Positions 24,977 through 33,894 of a DNA stretch of 64,000 bases are shown here, in pieces. The stretch spans positions 10,386-74,385 of the forward strand of contig CAYOXI010000002.1 in the NCBI GenBank assembly GCA_964407855.1. Reading direction: 5' to 3'. The stretch comes from SHZI01 sp964407855 (GTDB lineage: Bacteria > Pseudomonadota > Gammaproteobacteria > Steroidobacterales > GCA-2729495). Each line of letters starts with the position of its first letter. Within the stretch, counting starts at the first letter, position 1. Below the pieces are notes generated by a model. The model had not been told where the DNA came from. It was given only the letters and a program-made list of their open reading frames with translations, and did not search any database. The position numbers and the translations under genes are program-made.

Positions 24977-25762
24977 GTGAGCGAGGATCAGGCGTCAGAC
25001 AACCCGGGCTCCACCAGTTACGCGGCCAGCGAGCGGGCGAAGCTGCTGCGTCCCACCGGCAAGCCCCCGTCGTCGCGGCGGACCATGTCGGCGGGCCGGC
25101 GGATCTGGTACGCAGTGATCATTGCCCTGGCACGCGGCCTGCTCGGAGTGCTGTGGTCCACCTGTCGAATCCGACCGGTCGACGGAGCAGCGCATCTCGA
25201 AGCGCTGCAGGCGGGCGGCAGTTCGGCCATCCTGAGCTACTGGCACCAGATGCAGATCTTCGGTGGCTGGTACCTGCTCACCTGGGCGCAACGGGGACTG
25301 CCGGTGAGTTTTCTCACCAGCCCGTCGGTGAGTGGCGAGGTGCCGGCCGCGATCATCCGGCGCTGGGGCGCCGGCGTGCTGCGCGGCTCGGCCAGGCGCT
25401 CGGCCGGCCAGGCCCTGCGCGACATGCATGAAGTGCTGGTGAGCCAGAACACATCGCTGGTGATCACGCCGGACGGTCCGACGGGCCCCCGCCATGAGTT
25501 CAAGGTGGGCACCATCATGCTGGCCCGCATGACCCGCCGGCCGATCATCCTGGTGGCCTATGCGGCCCGCCCGTGCATCCGCTGGAACAGCTGGGACCAC
25601 TTCATGCTGCCGCTGCCCTTCTCCCGGGTGGCGCTGGCCGTCGATGCGCCCTGGGCCGTCCCCCCGGGCACGTCACTGGATGACCTGCCGGCCCTGCGGC
25701 AGGAGCTCGAGGCACGCATGGCCGCGCTCGTCGCCCGGGCCGAGGCTGCGCTGGACAACTGA
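24977..25762 (+). CDS. DUF374 lysophospholipid acyltransferase-like protein
   Basis: A ~261-residue protein related to the LPLAT superfamily through DUF374. Typical segments are ILSYWHQMQIFGGWYL, SPSVSGEVPAAIIRRWGAG and ITPDGPTGPRHEFKVG, the last being the DUF374 hallmark; an N-terminal hydrophobic helix (IWYAVIIALARGLLGVLW) would anchor it to the inner membrane. It probably transfers an acyl chain to a lipid, perhaps lipid A or a related glycolipid. The start is uncertain: GTG at 24977 has a purine-rich GAGGGTGG upstream, while ATG at 24926 or 25085 are alternatives. It is divergent from the P450-FAAL-ParA operon and ends one base before the convergent epimerase gene. Confidence 0.8.
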   Translation: MSEDQASDNPGSTSYAASERAKLLRPTGKPPSSRRTMSAGRRIWYAVIIALARGLLGVLWSTCRIRPVDGAAHLEALQAGGSSAILSYWHQMQIFGGWYLLTWAQRGLPVSFLTSPSVSGEVPAAIIRRWGAGVLRGSARRSAGQALRDMHEVLVSQNTSLVITPDGPTGPRHEFKVGTIMLARMTRRPIILVAYAARPCIRWNSWDHFMLPLPFSRVALAVDAPWAVPPGTSLDDLPALRQELEARMAALVARAEAALDN

Positions 25763-25763
25763 C

Positions 25764-26168
25764 TCAGCGCTGCTCCAGCTCGACCAGCGTTCCGCAGAAG
25801 TCCTTGGGATGCAGGAACAGCACGGGCTTGCCGTGGGCGCCGGTCTTCGGTTCGCCGTCACCGAGGATCCGCGCGCCGGCCGCCAGCAGCTGGTCACGGG
25901 CAGCGAGGATGTCCCCGACTTCGTAGCAGAGGTGATGAATCCCGCCAGCCGGATTGGTGCGGAGGAATTTGGCGATCGGCGACTGCTCGCCCAGGGGATG
26001 AAGCAGCTCGATCTTGGTGTTGGGCAGCTCCACGAAAACCGTGGTGACACCATGCTCGGGCAGGTCGACAGGCTCGGAGACCGTCGCACCCAGGGTGTCC
26101 CGGTATATCCGGCTGGCAGCGCCCAGATCCGGGACCACGATGGCCACATGATTGAGTCTGCCGATCAT
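25764..26168 (-). CDS. mce: Methylmalonyl-CoA epimerase
   Basis: A 134-residue VOC-fold enzyme that interconverts (2S)- and (2R)-methylmalonyl-CoA so the carboxylase product can enter the B12 mutase. Metal ligands are His in LNHVAIVVPD, Glu in KIELLHPLG, His in GIHHLCYEV and Glu in GTLVELEQ. Length and the LHP(K/R)D segment are typical. Last gene of the methylmalonyl operon; ATG overlaps the meaB stop (ATGA). Confidence 0.95.
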   Translation of the reverse strand: MIGRLNHVAIVVPDLGAASRIYRDTLGATVSEPVDLPEHGVTTVFVELPNTKIELLHPLGEQSPIAKFLRTNPAGGIHHLCYEVGDILAARDQLLAAGARILGDGEPKTGAHGKPVLFLHPKDFCGTLVELEQR

Positions 26169-27190
26169 CTGCGCCTGCCGGCCCGCGGGCCGTCCTTCCA
26201 GAACTGTTCCACCAGGGACTCGGCGCCAATCCGGGGCGAGAGCTTCCCGGCGCTGACTGCCTGCTCGAGCTCACGGATGCGCTCCCGCGCCTGTGGATCG
26301 TCGCGCAGCTGCTGCAGCACCTGCTCGGCGATTTCGTTCCACAGCCAGCGGCGCCCCTGGGCTGCGCGGCGGGCCTGGAGCGCGCCGCTCGGCACATTTG
26401 CGTTCCGGAACGTGCCAATCAGCTCCCACAACTCTTCGATGCCGCGTCCTTCGAGGGCCGAGCAGGTCACCACGGGCACCGTCCAGTCCGGGGATCTGGC
26501 CCGGAGGAGCTGCAGGGCGTTGCGGTAGTCGCCCGCCGCCCGTTCCGCTGCGCTTGCCAGTTCGCCGTCGGCCTTGTTGACGACGACGATGTCGGCCAGC
26601 TCGACGATGCCCCGCTTGATGCCCTGGAGTTCATCGCCACCCCCTGGCAGCAGCAGCAACAGGAAGAGGTCCGTCAGGTCCGCGACCGTGGTTTCGGACT
26701 GGCCAACCCCCACCGTCTCGACGATCACCACGTCGAAGCCGGCTGCTTCCACCAGCAGGATCGTCTCGCGCGTATTGCGCGTGACACCCCCGAGGGTGCC
26801 GCTCGCGGGTGACGGCCGGATGAAGGCCTCGAGGCGCCGGGAGAGCGTCTCCATGCGGGTCTTGTCGCCGAGGATGGAGCCGCCGGACAGCGCGGAGGAG
26901 GGGTCCACCGCCAGCACGGCTACCTTGTGACCCCGGTCGATGATCAGGTTGCCGAGGCTCTCGATGAAGGTGGACTTGCCCACGCCGGGCACCCCCGAGA
27001 TGCCCACGCGGATGGACTCACCCGCGAACGGCGTCAGGATCCCGAGCAGCTGGCTGGCCTGGTGCCGGTCGGCGGCGTGGCTGGACTCGACGAGTGTGAT
27101 GGCCCGGCCGAGAGCCCGACGGTCGCCAGCGCGGACCAGTCGGGCGAGGGCTTCGGGTTGATCGTCAGGCACCGGCCACCGCTCAGGCAA
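26165..27190 (-). CDS. meaB: Methylmalonyl-CoA mutase-associated GTPase MeaB (ArgK family)
   Basis: A 341-residue G3E GTPase that gates adenosylcobalamin delivery and protects methylmalonyl-CoA mutase from inactivation. Walker A is GVPGVGKST, the Mg/switch region LAVDPSSALSGGSILGDKTRM is characteristic, Walker B is VIVETVGVGQSE and the guanine-specificity motif is NKAD. A C-terminal dimerisation helix follows. The frame opens with TTG at 27190, overlapping the end of pccA by 8 bp; GTG at 27172 would shorten it by six residues. The position in the mutase operon is the usual one. Confidence 0.95.
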   Translation of the reverse strand: MPERWPVPDDQPEALARLVRAGDRRALGRAITLVESSHAADRHQASQLLGILTPFAGESIRVGISGVPGVGKSTFIESLGNLIIDRGHKVAVLAVDPSSALSGGSILGDKTRMETLSRRLEAFIRPSPASGTLGGVTRNTRETILLVEAAGFDVVIVETVGVGQSETTVADLTDLFLLLLLPGGGDELQGIKRGIVELADIVVVNKADGELASAAERAAGDYRNALQLLRARSPDWTVPVVTCSALEGRGIEELWELIGTFRNANVPSGALQARRAAQGRRWLWNEIAEQVLQQLRDDPQARERIRELEQAVSAGKLSPRIGAESLVEQFWKDGPRAGRRR

Positions 27191-29168
27191 ATTCCACGAT
27201 GGGCTGATCCACGACCAGGCTCTGGCCCTGCTCGACGAGTATCTTGCCGATTGTCACGTCGTCGCTGGCCCGCAGGCTGTTTTCCATCTTCATCGCCTCG
27301 ATGACGGCGATCTCCTCGCCGGCCTTCAGTTCCTGGCCCACCGTCACCGCCAGCCTCACCAGCAGTCCCGGCATCGGGGAGAGCAGGAACTTCGACAGGT
27401 CCGGCGGCGTCTTGGCCAGCATCAGCCGGTTGAGCCCGGCGGCCCGCGGGCTGCAGACCAGTACGTCGTGCTGGGCGCCACCGTGAGTCAGCCGGTAGCG
27501 CACGCCGACCCGGTCGAGCTGAAAGCAGACCTGCCGTCCGTTGAAATCAGCCCTGACCAGCGGCTCGCCGAACTGCCAGTCGGTGAGCACCCGGTGGGTG
27601 GTCGCGCCGATCGTGACCTCGCATCCGCCGGTGAGGGGTGCCAGCCGCACCGGATGGTGTTCTGCGCCGACGATGACGACAAAGTCGCGGCCGACCCGTC
27701 GCTCGTGGCTGGGCAACTGGCCGGACAGACGCGCGGCACGTTCCATGAAGCGCCGGTGGATGGTTGCGGCAATCGCGATCAGCAGCGCGGGATCGGAGCG
27801 CGGCACGTCAGCGGTGTGGAACCCGTCCGGGTATTCTTCGGCAATGAAGTTGGTGCTCAGCCGTCCTTCCTGGAAGCGGGGGTGGGTGACCAGCGCGTTG
27901 AGGAAGCTGATGTTATGGGACACGCCGCGGATGTGGTACGCGTCGAGTGCGGCGGTCATGCGCTGGATCGCCTCGTCCCGGTTCGCGCCACTCGTGATGA
28001 GCTTGGCGATCATCGGGTCGTAGTACATCGAGACCTCGCTGCCTTCCTCGATGCCCGTATCCACCCGGACATGGTCGCTTGCCGGCGGAGGCCGGCAGCG
28101 CACCAGCCGGCCGATGGACGGCAGGAAATTGCGGAACGGATCTTCGGCGTAAACCCGCGCTTCCAGCGCCCAGCCGTTGATCTTCACCTCCTTCTGGTGG
28201 AGTGAGAGCTTCTCGCCGGCGGCAATGCGGATCATCTGCTCGACCAGGTCGAGGCCGGTGATGATCTCCGTGACCGGGTGCTCCACCTGCAGGCGGGTGT
28301 TCATCTCCAGGAAATAGAAATTGCGGTCGCGGTCGACGATGAACTCGACGGTGCCTGCCGATTCGTAGTCCACGGCTTTGGCGAGCGCCACAGCCTGCTC
28401 GCCCATGGCCTTGCGGGTCTTCGCATCCAGGAAAGGCGAGGGGGCTTCCTCGATAACCTTCTGGTGACGGCGCTGGATCGAGCACTCGCGCTCGTTGAGG
28501 TACAGCGTGTTGCCATGGGCATCGGCCAGCACCTGGATCTCGATGTGCCGGGGCTCCTCAATGTATTTCTCGGCGAACACGCGTCCATCGCCAAAGCTGG
28601 AGACGGCCTCGTTGGTCGCGCGCTGGAAACCGTCGCGGCATTCATCGTCATCGCGGACCACGCGCATGCCCTTGCCGCCACCACCGGCACTGGCTTTCAG
28701 CATCACCGGGTAGCCGATGTCCCGGGCGATCTGTACCGCGTGGTCGGGGCCTTCAATCACATCGGTATAGCCGGGAATGGTGTTGACGCCGGCCAGTTTC
28801 GCCAGCTTCTTGGACTCGATCTTGTCGCCCATGGCCGTGATGGCATGGGGCTTCGGACCGATGAAGACGATGCCGGCCTTTGCCAGGGCGGCGGCAAAGG
28901 CCGTCTTCTCGGAAAGAAAGCCATAGCCCGGGTGTACAGCCTCGGCGCCGGTGGCGACACAGGCTGCCACGATGGCGTCGATGACGAGATAGCTCTGTGC
29001 CGACGGTGCCGGCCCGATGCGCACGGCTTCGTCGGCGAGGCGCACGTGCATGGCGTGGCGGTCGGCATCCGAGTACACGGCGACCGTGCGGATGCCCATC
29101 CGGCCTGCGGTGCGGATGACGCGGCAGGCAATCTCGCCACGGTTGGCAATGAGGATCTTGCTGAACAT
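27183..29168 (-). CDS. pccA: Propionyl-CoA carboxylase, biotin-containing alpha subunit
   Basis: A 661-residue protein with the biotin carboxylase domain first (KILIANRGEIACRVIR; ATP-grasp glycine loop SAGGGGKGMRVV; EMNTRLQVEHPVTE), then a BT linker, then the biotinyl domain with the modified Lys in EAMKMENS near the C-terminus. It carboxylates biotin with ATP and bicarbonate and passes CO2 to the PccB subunit. Context with PccB, mutase and epimerase favours propionyl-CoA over acetyl-, 3-methylcrotonyl- or geranyl-CoA. The ATG at 29168 was chosen over an upstream in-frame ATG because it gives the standard MFSKILIANRGE start. Confidence 0.95.
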   Translation of the reverse strand: MFSKILIANRGEIACRVIRTAGRMGIRTVAVYSDADRHAMHVRLADEAVRIGPAPSAQSYLVIDAIVAACVATGAEAVHPGYGFLSEKTAFAAALAKAGIVFIGPKPHAITAMGDKIESKKLAKLAGVNTIPGYTDVIEGPDHAVQIARDIGYPVMLKASAGGGGKGMRVVRDDDECRDGFQRATNEAVSSFGDGRVFAEKYIEEPRHIEIQVLADAHGNTLYLNERECSIQRRHQKVIEEAPSPFLDAKTRKAMGEQAVALAKAVDYESAGTVEFIVDRDRNFYFLEMNTRLQVEHPVTEIITGLDLVEQMIRIAAGEKLSLHQKEVKINGWALEARVYAEDPFRNFLPSIGRLVRCRPPPASDHVRVDTGIEEGSEVSMYYDPMIAKLITSGANRDEAIQRMTAALDAYHIRGVSHNISFLNALVTHPRFQEGRLSTNFIAEEYPDGFHTADVPRSDPALLIAIAATIHRRFMERAARLSGQLPSHERRVGRDFVVIVGAEHHPVRLAPLTGGCEVTIGATTHRVLTDWQFGEPLVRADFNGRQVCFQLDRVGVRYRLTHGGAQHDVLVCSPRAAGLNRLMLAKTPPDLSKFLLSPMPGLLVRLAVTVGQELKAGEEIAVIEAMKMENSLRASDDVTIGKILVEQGQSLVVDQPIVEFA

Positions 29169-29185
29169 GAGAGGGGAGTCCGGTC

Positions 29186-30718
<1,533 letters not shown>

Positions 30719-30755
30719 GCATGCAACCTTGCGAGAGAAATATCGGGCGAAGAAA

Positions 30756-32966
30756 TCAGGTTCGCCGCTGGCGGTGCTGGATAAGTCCGAGTACCTCGCC
30801 GGCCGCAACCGGGATGTTGGTGCCGGGGCCATAGATGGCCGACACGCCGGCAGCCTTGAGCATGGCGTGATCCTGGGGCGGAATGACGCCGCCGCAGACC
30901 ACCAGCACGTTACCGGCACCCTGATCCTTCAGGGCGTCGATCAGCGCGGGTACGAGGGTACGGTGCCCGGCGGCCTGGGAGGATACGCCGACCACATGGA
31001 CGTCATTCTCGACAGCGTGGCGGGCAGCTTCCTCCGGCGTCTGGAACAGGGGGCCGATGTCCACGTCATAGCCGATATCAGCGAAGGCGGTGGCGATGAC
31101 CTTTGCGCCCCGGTCGTGGCCATCCTGGCCGAGCTTGACGACGAGCAAGCGCGGCCGGCGGCCTTCTTCTGCCGCGAAAGCCGCTACCCGGGCCTGGATG
31201 GCGGCAAAATCGGCATCGCCGGCGTACGCAGACCCGTAGACGCCGCTGATGGAGTGAATCACGGCCCGGTGCCGTCCATAGACTTCCTCGAGTGCATCGG
31301 AAATTTCTCCGACCGTGGCCCGTGCCCGGGCGGCGACCACGGCAAGATCGAGCAGGTTGCCACTCCTGTCCGCCGCGGCGGCGGTGAGTGCCGCCAGGGC
31401 ACCGTCACAGGCCTGCTGGTTGCGGGCGGCGCGCACAGCCTTGAGCCGCCGCACCTGCGCTTCCCGTACGGCAGAGTTGTCGATGTCCCGCACTTCGATC
31501 TCTGGTTCATCCGTCCTCTGGTACCGGTTGACGCCTACGATGACCTCTTCGCCCCGGTCGATGCGCGCCTGCCGAAGCGCCGCGGACTGCTCGATGCGCA
31601 GTTTCGGCATGCCGGTCTCCACGGCGCGGGTCATGCCGCCCATGGCCTCGGCCTCATCGATCAGTTCACGGGCAGCGGCGGCCAGCGAGGCGGTCAGGCT
31701 CTCCACATAGTAGGAGCCTGCCAGCGGATCTGCCACCCGTGTAATGCCCGACTCCTCCTGGAGGACCAGCTGCGTGTTGCGGGCGATATGGGCGGAGAAC
31801 GGTGTCGGCAGCGCCAGCGCCTCATCGAAGGAATTCGTGTGCAGTGACTGGGTACCCCCGAGCGCCGCTGCCAGGGCCTCGACCGTGGTCCGGATGATGT
31901 TGTTCCAGGGATCCTGGCTGGTCAGGCTGACCCCCGAAGTCTGGCAGTGAGTGCGCAGCATCAGGGACTGCTCGTCCTGCGGAGCAAACAGCTTGCCCAT
32001 GTACTCGGCCCACAGCAGGCGGGCGGCCCGCAGCTTGGCCACTTCCATGAAGAAGTTCATGCCGATGCCGAAGAAGAACGACAGCCGGGGCGCGAATTCG
32101 TCCACCTTGAGGCCGCTGGCCAGCGCGGCGCGCACATATTCAAGGCCATCAGCAATGGTGTAGCCGAGCTCCTGTACCGCGGTCGCGCCGGCCTCCTGCA
32201 TGTGATAACCGGATATCGAGATCGGGTTGAAGCGCGGCATGTGGCGGGCGGTATAGCCGATGATGTCGGCGACGATCCGCATCGAGGGTTCAGGCGGGAA
32301 AATATAGGTGTTCCGGACCATGAACTCCTTGAGGATGTCGTTCTGCAAAGTCCCGGCGAGCTTTTCCAGCGGCACGCCCTGTTCTTCGGCCGCAACGATA
32401 TACATGGCCATGACCGGCAGCACAGCGCCGTTCATGGTCATCGACACGGACATCCTGTCGAGCGGAATGCCGCCGAAGAGGATCTTCATGTCCTCCACCG
32501 AATCGATGGCGACGCCCGCCTTGCCCACGTCACCCACGACCCGCGGGTGATCCGAATCATAGCCCCGGTGCGTGGGCAGGTCGAAAGCGACCGACAGCCC
32601 GGTCTGGCCGGCCGCCAGGTTGCTCCGGTAGAAGGCGTTGGATTCCTCCGCCGTCGAGAAGCCCGCGTACTGGCGTACTGTCCAGGGCCGCCCGGCGTAC
32701 ATGGTGGCCCGGGGGCCCCGCACGAACGGTGCCAGGCCGGGCAGCGAACCAAGATGCGGGAGTGCTGCTGTGTCGGCCGCGGTGTAGAGGGGCTGGACCG
32801 CGATGCCCTCCGGCGTCGACCAGACGAGGTCCGCCGGGTCCTTGCCCCGGAGTTCCCGGGTGGCCAGCGCCCGCCATGACTCCAGCGATGGACTGACGGC
32901 CCCGTGCCCTGTCTTGCTGCCTGCGTCCGCCATTCCGTTCCCCAGCTTCTTGTTCTTCTGCGACAC
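30756..32966 (-). CDS. mcm: Methylmalonyl-CoA mutase (adenosylcobalamin-dependent)
   Basis: A 736-residue single-chain mutase converting (2R)-methylmalonyl-CoA to succinyl-CoA. The substrate barrel (~40-560) contains YAGFSTAEESN, FDLPTHRGYDSDH and the SISGYHMQEAGA motif; the B12 domain (~600-730) contains DGHDRGAKVIATAFADIG, where the His is the lower cobalt ligand, then VVGVSSQAAGH and VVCGGVIPPQD. Length matches the large-subunit type used by single-polypeptide enzymes. Starts 8 bp after the CitE-like lyase gene, within a continuous operon that also encodes its chaperone MeaB. Confidence 0.96.
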   Translation of the reverse strand: MSQKNKKLGNGMADAGSKTGHGAVSPSLESWRALATRELRGKDPADLVWSTPEGIAVQPLYTAADTAALPHLGSLPGLAPFVRGPRATMYAGRPWTVRQYAGFSTAEESNAFYRSNLAAGQTGLSVAFDLPTHRGYDSDHPRVVGDVGKAGVAIDSVEDMKILFGGIPLDRMSVSMTMNGAVLPVMAMYIVAAEEQGVPLEKLAGTLQNDILKEFMVRNTYIFPPEPSMRIVADIIGYTARHMPRFNPISISGYHMQEAGATAVQELGYTIADGLEYVRAALASGLKVDEFAPRLSFFFGIGMNFFMEVAKLRAARLLWAEYMGKLFAPQDEQSLMLRTHCQTSGVSLTSQDPWNNIIRTTVEALAAALGGTQSLHTNSFDEALALPTPFSAHIARNTQLVLQEESGITRVADPLAGSYYVESLTASLAAAARELIDEAEAMGGMTRAVETGMPKLRIEQSAALRQARIDRGEEVIVGVNRYQRTDEPEIEVRDIDNSAVREAQVRRLKAVRAARNQQACDGALAALTAAAADRSGNLLDLAVVAARARATVGEISDALEEVYGRHRAVIHSISGVYGSAYAGDADFAAIQARVAAFAAEEGRRPRLLVVKLGQDGHDRGAKVIATAFADIGYDVDIGPLFQTPEEAARHAVENDVHVVGVSSQAAGHRTLVPALIDALKDQGAGNVLVVCGGVIPPQDHAMLKAAGVSAIYGPGTNIPVAAGEVLGLIQHRQRRT

Positions 32967-32974
32967 GTGGCGGG

Positions 32975-33856
32975 TCAGGCCTCGAGCGCCCGGATTGCCT
33001 GGTGGAGCGCCAGCCGGCGCTGGGCTACCTCGACGTGCAGCTGCTCCACCATCCTGCCCTCCACGACAGCGACGCCAGAGCCCTCAGCCGCGGCGGCCTG
33101 CCACCCCGCGATCAGGGCGGCCGCAGTCGCGGCCTCCGCGTCCGGCACACCAAAAACCTCATTGGCAATGGCAATCTGGCCCGGGTGAATCAGGGTCTTG
33201 CCATCAAAGCCGAGACTGCGTCCGTGCTCGCACTCGGATCGCAGACCCCCGGAATCCGTCAGTCGCGTGTAGACGCCATCAAGTATATCAACACCGGCTG
33301 CCCGGGCAGCGAGCAGACAGGCGGCCAGGGCAGGTACGAGCGCCTCCCGCTGACCGCTGTCAGGCAGGCGCAGTGCTCGCGAGAGGTCCGCAGTCCCCAT
33401 CACGATCACCTCCATACGGGGCGATGCGCTGGCAATGGCGGCGAGGTTCAGCACACCACGGGGTGTTTCCGCCATCGCCCAGATCCTGAGCCCGGCGGGT
33501 GCACCGGCCTCCGCAAGCAGCTGGTCCAGCCGGATGATCGTGGCGGCATCGTCCACCTTGGGGACCAGGATGGCCGCCGCACCTGAGCTGCCGATGCGCC
33601 GGATGTCATCCGTGGCCCAGGCAGTGGCGAGGCCATTCATGCGGATGACGGTCTCCCGCCTCCCGAAACCGCCGCTGGCGACCGCCCGGTGGACAGCGTC
33701 ACGGGCCTCATCCTTGGCCTCAGGCAGGACAGCGTCCTCGAGATCCAGGATCAGGACATCGGCTGGCAGGGTGGCGGCCCGGGCGAGCGCCCGGGGATTG
33801 CTGCCCGGCACGTAGAGGGCGGACCGGCGGAGACGGACTGGGGGCTGAGGGTGCAT
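32975..33856 (-). CDS. CitE-like CoA lyase (citramalyl-/malyl-CoA lyase family)
   Basis: A 293-residue HpcH/HpaI-fold enzyme of the citrate lyase beta-like group. Conserved parts are RSALYVPGSNPRAL, ILDLEDAVLPEAK (metal Asp/Glu and substrate region), LVPKVDDA, the metal-binding Glu in AMAETPRGV, GTADLSRAL and GFDGKTLIHPGQI. Relatives cleave citryl-, malyl-, beta-methylmalyl- or (S)-citramalyl-CoA. No citrate lyase alpha or gamma subunit is present, so a stand-alone lyase is meant. Its position 8 bp upstream of methylmalonyl-CoA mutase and 38 bp downstream of aceE suggests a link between propionyl/acetyl-CoA, glyoxylate or pyruvate pools. ATG at 33856 was preferred to 33898. Confidence 0.85.
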   Translation of the reverse strand: MHPQPPVRLRRSALYVPGSNPRALARAATLPADVLILDLEDAVLPEAKDEARDAVHRAVASGGFGRRETVIRMNGLATAWATDDIRRIGSSGAAAILVPKVDDAATIIRLDQLLAEAGAPAGLRIWAMAETPRGVLNLAAIASASPRMEVIVMGTADLSRALRLPDSGQREALVPALAACLLAARAAGVDILDGVYTRLTDSGGLRSECEHGRSLGFDGKTLIHPGQIAIANEVFGVPDAEAATAAALIAGWQAAAAEGSGVAVVEGRMVEQLHVEVAQRRLALHQAIRALEA

Positions 33857-33894
33857 GACGGTTCGGGAGGATAGCCGGATCCCGGCGCTGGAAT

